Below the pieces are notes generated by a model. It worked only from the letters and a program-made list of their open reading frames with translations. It ran no database searches and was not told the origin of the DNA. Below, piece after piece: positions 6,831-8,780 of a DNA stretch of 8,780 nt. The DNA is from an uncultured cyanobacterium (GTDB lineage: Bacteria > Cyanobacteriota > Vampirovibrionia > Gastranaerophilales > Gastranaerophilaceae): assembly GCA_945836835.1 (NCBI GenBank), contig CAMAML010000034.1, positions 1 to 8,780 of the forward strand, written 5' to 3'. Made by a program: the position numbers and the translations under genes. Position 1 is the stretch's first letter; each line of letters starts with the position of its first letter.

Positions 6831-6884
6831 GAATTTCTAAATTCGCCTTTATTAAAATGTAGTCAAAGGCTCATTAAGAAATTC
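6831..6884. repeat. Symmetric two-tier hairpin
   Basis: GAATTTCT (6831-6838) pairs with AGAAATTC (6877-6884). After a symmetric six-by-six internal loop, GCCTTT (6845-6850) pairs with AAAGGC (6865-6870) around a 14-base loop. The left side can alternatively fold locally as CGAATTT/AAATTCG (6830-6836 with 6839-6845). It lies just left of the right inverted arm. Confidence 0.5.
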
Positions 6885-6886
6885 TA

Positions 6887-6911
6887 CCCTTGTCTTGGAT
6901 TATTGCTTCAC
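6887..6911 (-). repeat. Right arm of an imperfect inverted repeat around the HTH gene
   Basis: This is the reverse-complement partner of 6438-6460. On the minus strand it reads GTGAAGCAAT then AATCCAAGACAAGGG. It differs from the left arm by one substitution in the 15-base core, plus one substitution and a two-base insertion outside it. Confidence 0.5.
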
Positions 6912-7002
6912 GCTCCGCTGTCGTTCACTACGTTTGTTGCCACAAACTGCCGTTCACTCAGCTCCGCGCTTTTCTTCGCAGCGGCGTTAAACGAGCCTCC
7001 GC

Positions 7003-7038
7003 AATTTGTTTTCGGAACTCTGTTCCTCCAAACAAATT
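7003..7038. repeat. Nested hairpin in the pyrimidine-rich region
   Basis: AATTTGTTT (7003-7011) pairs perfectly with AAACAAATT (7030-7038). Inside it GGAAC (7014-7018) pairs with GTTCC (7022-7026) around TCT, leaving small internal bulges of two and three bases. CTCCGC flanks the structure directly on both sides (6997-7002 and 7040-7045). No T-tract follows, so it is not a standard terminator. Confidence 0.55.
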
Positions 7039-7220
7039 ACTCCGCTCTCTGCCGCTGCTCGACTTCGGCGTTCCACTCGCGCTGCTCGCTTCAGCCTACG
7101 CAAAATCCGCCTCCCGCCTGGAGAGGGGTGTTCCACGATTTTTCCACAAGACACGACGGGGCGAAATTTTACCGTTTATTCAACCTCCGTCGAATTCCAC
7201 TAGCACTTCAGTAAAAACTT

Positions 7221-7260
7221 AATCACTTAATCACTTAATTACTTAATCACTTAATCACTT
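7221..7260. repeat. Tandem octamer array, five units of AATCACTT
   Basis: Five in-phase eight-base units run end to end. Units 1, 2, 4 and 5 are AATCACTT and unit 3 is AATTACTT. The array is led in by GTAAAAACTT at 7211-7220. It ends 18 bases before the ATG of the MFS transporter. Because eight is not a multiple of three, it places TAA stops in every plus frame, which is why upstream open frames stop here. It is a simple-sequence repeat that could vary in copy number. Confidence 0.85.
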
Positions 7261-7278
7261 CCCCCAAATCTTTGTTTG

Positions 7279-8685
7279 ATGTATGATAAAGATATGGCAG
7301 GAAGAAATATAAAATGGGTAATGTTTGTTATTACGGCTATCGGAAATTTTATTGCGATGCTGGATTCGACTACGGTAAATTTGGCTCTCTATCCGATGTC
7401 GGTAGATTTGCACGTTACCATGGGGCAAATTCAGTGGGTTATAATTGCCTATATGCTCGTCTTAACCGTGTTTTTACCCTTCTTTGGCAAGCTCGGTGAT
7501 ATTTTCCCGAAAAACAAACTCTATTCAATCGGCTATACCGTTTTTGCCATCGGTGCAATTTTAAGTATAATTTCGCCAAACTATATTTCTCTTATTGCGT
7601 TTAGGTGCGTGGAGGCTCTCGGGGCGTCCATGATGCTGTCAAACGCTCAGGCTATTATTGCAAAGATTTTTGCAAAAGAACGCCGTGGTAAGGCTCTCGG
7701 GCTAAACGGGTGCCTTGTCGCAATAGGCGGGATGCTCGGACCTGCACTGGGCGGGCTTTTAATCCATACGTTTAACTGGCACTGGGTGTTTGCTCCGTGT
7801 GTTCCGATAGCCTTGGTCGGGGCGATTTACAGTTGGCGGATGTTGCCGAATTACGTAAAAAAACGTAGGGTGTTTAAATTCGATTATAAAGGTTTTATTT
7901 ATTTTACGGTGAGCTTGTTCGCACTTCTTCTTGCTATTTCGGAAGGTTATCACTGGGGCTGGACTTCTTTAAAAATCCTTTTATTAGGGTTTATAACCCT
8001 CTTCTTTGGGGCGTTGTTTTATTATCGGGACAGCTCAATTCGTTATCCGATGATAAATTTTTCCATATTCAAAATTATGCCGTTCACCTTCGGAAACTTG
8101 GCGGTTTTGATGTCTTATATGGCGATGTTCACGAACAGTGTACTTTTGCCGTTCTATTTGCAGGAAATTTTACGGCTAAACGCACTTGTTGCGGGATTGT
8201 TGATTTTGCCGTATTCTATTACCCTCTCAATCACGGCTCCGATTAGCGGGAGGCTTTCGGGAAAATACGGAAGCAGATACTTAACCCTTGCGGGTCCCGT
8301 GGTCTACATAATAGCTCTTATAATTTTTACCCTCTTTGATGAAACTACGCCTAAATTGGGAATTATAGTTGCCTCGGGAATTATGGGGATAGGAAACGGA
8401 CTGTTCCAATCACCTTCAAACAACGCAATTATGACAAGCGTCTCGAAACAGGAACTAGGGATTGCCTCGGGGATTTTGGCACTTTCAAGAAATATGGGAA
8501 ATATTTTGGGCGTTGCGATTACGATTACGCTTTTCCAAAGTTTCAGAGCGTTTTTCCTGAGCCTCAGCCAACCTTATAACGTTGCGTTTTTGAACTCGTT
8601 TAAACTTACCATGTGCTTTGGCGTTCTCTTTGGTGCTTGTTGTCTTTTGTTCGCTCACATAGCCTACAACCCCCGAAAAGCATAA
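7279..8685 (+). CDS. MFS transporter, DHA2 family (14-helix, EmrB/QacA type)
   Basis: This 468-residue inner-membrane proton-driven carrier belongs to the drug:H+ antiporter-2 branch of the major facilitator superfamily. Family marks are motif D1 LDSTTVNLAL at 28-37, motif A GKLGD at 70-74, the motif B arginine at R109 in LIAFRCVEALGA, and the antiporter motif C GGMLGPALGG at 150-159. The hydrophobic profile fits 14 helices, with a basic loop (PNYVKKRRVFKFD) near the middle. Motif A is unusual: the normal DRxGR continuation is DIFPK. Export of drugs, bile acids or metabolites is the family role; the substrate is not readable. No Shine-Dalgarno site precedes ATG 7279. An in-frame ATG at 7294 is the alternative start, and a TTG at 7276 is unlikely. 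It stands alone on the plus strand behind the octamer array. Confidence 0.93.
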   Translation: MYDKDMAGRNIKWVMFVITAIGNFIAMLDSTTVNLALYPMSVDLHVTMGQIQWVIIAYMLVLTVFLPFFGKLGDIFPKNKLYSIGYTVFAIGAILSIISPNYISLIAFRCVEALGASMMLSNAQAIIAKIFAKERRGKALGLNGCLVAIGGMLGPALGGLLIHTFNWHWVFAPCVPIALVGAIYSWRMLPNYVKKRRVFKFDYKGFIYFTVSLFALLLAISEGYHWGWTSLKILLLGFITLFFGALFYYRDSSIRYPMINFSIFKIMPFTFGNLAVLMSYMAMFTNSVLLPFYLQEILRLNALVAGLLILPYSITLSITAPISGRLSGKYGSRYLTLAGPVVYIIALIIFTLFDETTPKLGIIVASGIMGIGNGLFQSPSNNAIMTSVSKQELGIASGILALSRNMGNILGVAITITLFQSFRAFFLSLSQPYNVAFLNSFKLTMCFGVLFGACCLLFAHIAYNPRKA

Positions 8686-8748
8686 CCAAAAATAAAAATC
8701 CTATAATAAAACGGTTTACAAATAAAAAAAAATTATTAAAATAAAAAT

Positions 8749-8780
8749 ATGAGAAAAATATTAACGTTTTTATTTTTGTT
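8749..8780 (+). CDS. Start of a possible exported protein, cut by the window edge
   Basis: An ATG opens a frame reading MRKILTFLFL up to the edge: basic residues followed by a hydrophobic run, as in the start of a signal peptide. Upstream DNA is very AT-rich with no clear ribosome site. A TATAAT is present at 8702-8707 with no good -35 partner. TTTACA (8715) and TAAAAT (8737) are 16 bases apart, but would start transcription at the ATG itself. Only ten codons are visible, so this is tentative. Confidence 0.35.
   Translation, partial: MRKILTFLFL

Larger units (their letters stand above)
6728..7278. other. Repeat- and hairpin-rich intergenic region of unknown nature
   Basis: This 550-base stretch has no credible gene. 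From about 6810 to 7200 the plus strand is pyrimidine-rich and partly GC-rich, unlike its neighbours. All three plus frames are largely free of stops, but the translations are low-complexity and mutually incompatible, with no ribosome sites. It contains hairpins at 6766-6797, 6831-6884, 6932-6947 and 7003-7038, and the hexamer CTCCGC four times (6913, 6962, 6997, 7040). It also has direct repeats CGTTCACT (6922, 6951) and GCTGCTCG, and an octamer array at its right end. An intergenic repeat element, a decayed mobile element or a structured RNA would each fit; none is proven. Confidence 0.5.

Noticed and set aside
6813..7222. Three overlapping plus-strand open frames of 65 to 133 codons
   Set aside because: They overlap in different frames within a pyrimidine-rich repeat region, lack ribosome sites, give low-complexity protein with no recognisable domain, and all end near or just before the octamer array. 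Openness follows from the scarcity of purines, not from coding.
7221..7260. CRISPR array
   Set aside because: The units are eight bases long and directly adjacent with no spacers, and no cas gene is present.

Overview
This is an AT-leaning bacterial window with conventional gene structure: ATG starts, short spacings, sigma70-like promoters, and Shine-Dalgarno sites on most genes. No taxonomic marker is present. The separate alpha-chain glycyl-tRNA synthetase, the run of amino acid transporters and the base composition would fit a host-associated or fermentative bacterium. A gut lineage such as Gastranaerophilales is only a guess.

Left part (minus strand, about 5.8 kb down to 249). A promoter near 5775-5747 drives glyQ (glycyl-tRNA synthetase alpha chain). 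It is followed after 12 bases by an APC-superfamily amino acid permease, then by a second, paralogous APC permease whose start codon overlaps the first one's stop by one base (TAATG). The usual partner glyS is not here. After a 123-base gap with its own well-formed promoter comes a sodium/proton-dicarboxylate symporter of the DAACS family with acidic-amino-acid binding residues. Together this is an amino acid uptake block attached to a tRNA-charging gene. Bases 1-248 downstream hold no gene, only short inverted and octamer-like repeats.

Middle (5708-6727). Divergent from glyQ is a small P-loop kinase of the phosphomevalonate kinase (animal type) / deoxynucleoside monophosphate kinase fold. 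Convergent with it is a 70-residue helix-turn-helix protein. A 13-bp hairpin lies between the two stops.

Right-centre (6728-7278). About 550 bases lack a credible gene. They are unlike the rest of the window: pyrimidine-rich on the plus strand, locally GC-rich, free of stops over long stretches in all three plus frames, and full of hairpins and short repeats. One pair of imperfect inverted arms brackets the HTH gene. The region ends in five in-phase copies of an octamer, 18 bases before the next start. This is the least explained part of the window and best fits an intergenic repeat element, a decayed mobile element or a structured RNA.

Right (7279-8780). A 14-helix DHA2-type MFS transporter, without an obvious ribosome binding site, is followed by the first ten codons of what looks like an exported protein running off the edge.

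Most of the window is ordinary metabolism and transport. No defence system, CRISPR array, transposase or integrase was found. The points of interest are the glyQ-permease linkage, the kinase's unclear substrate and the repeat-rich gap.
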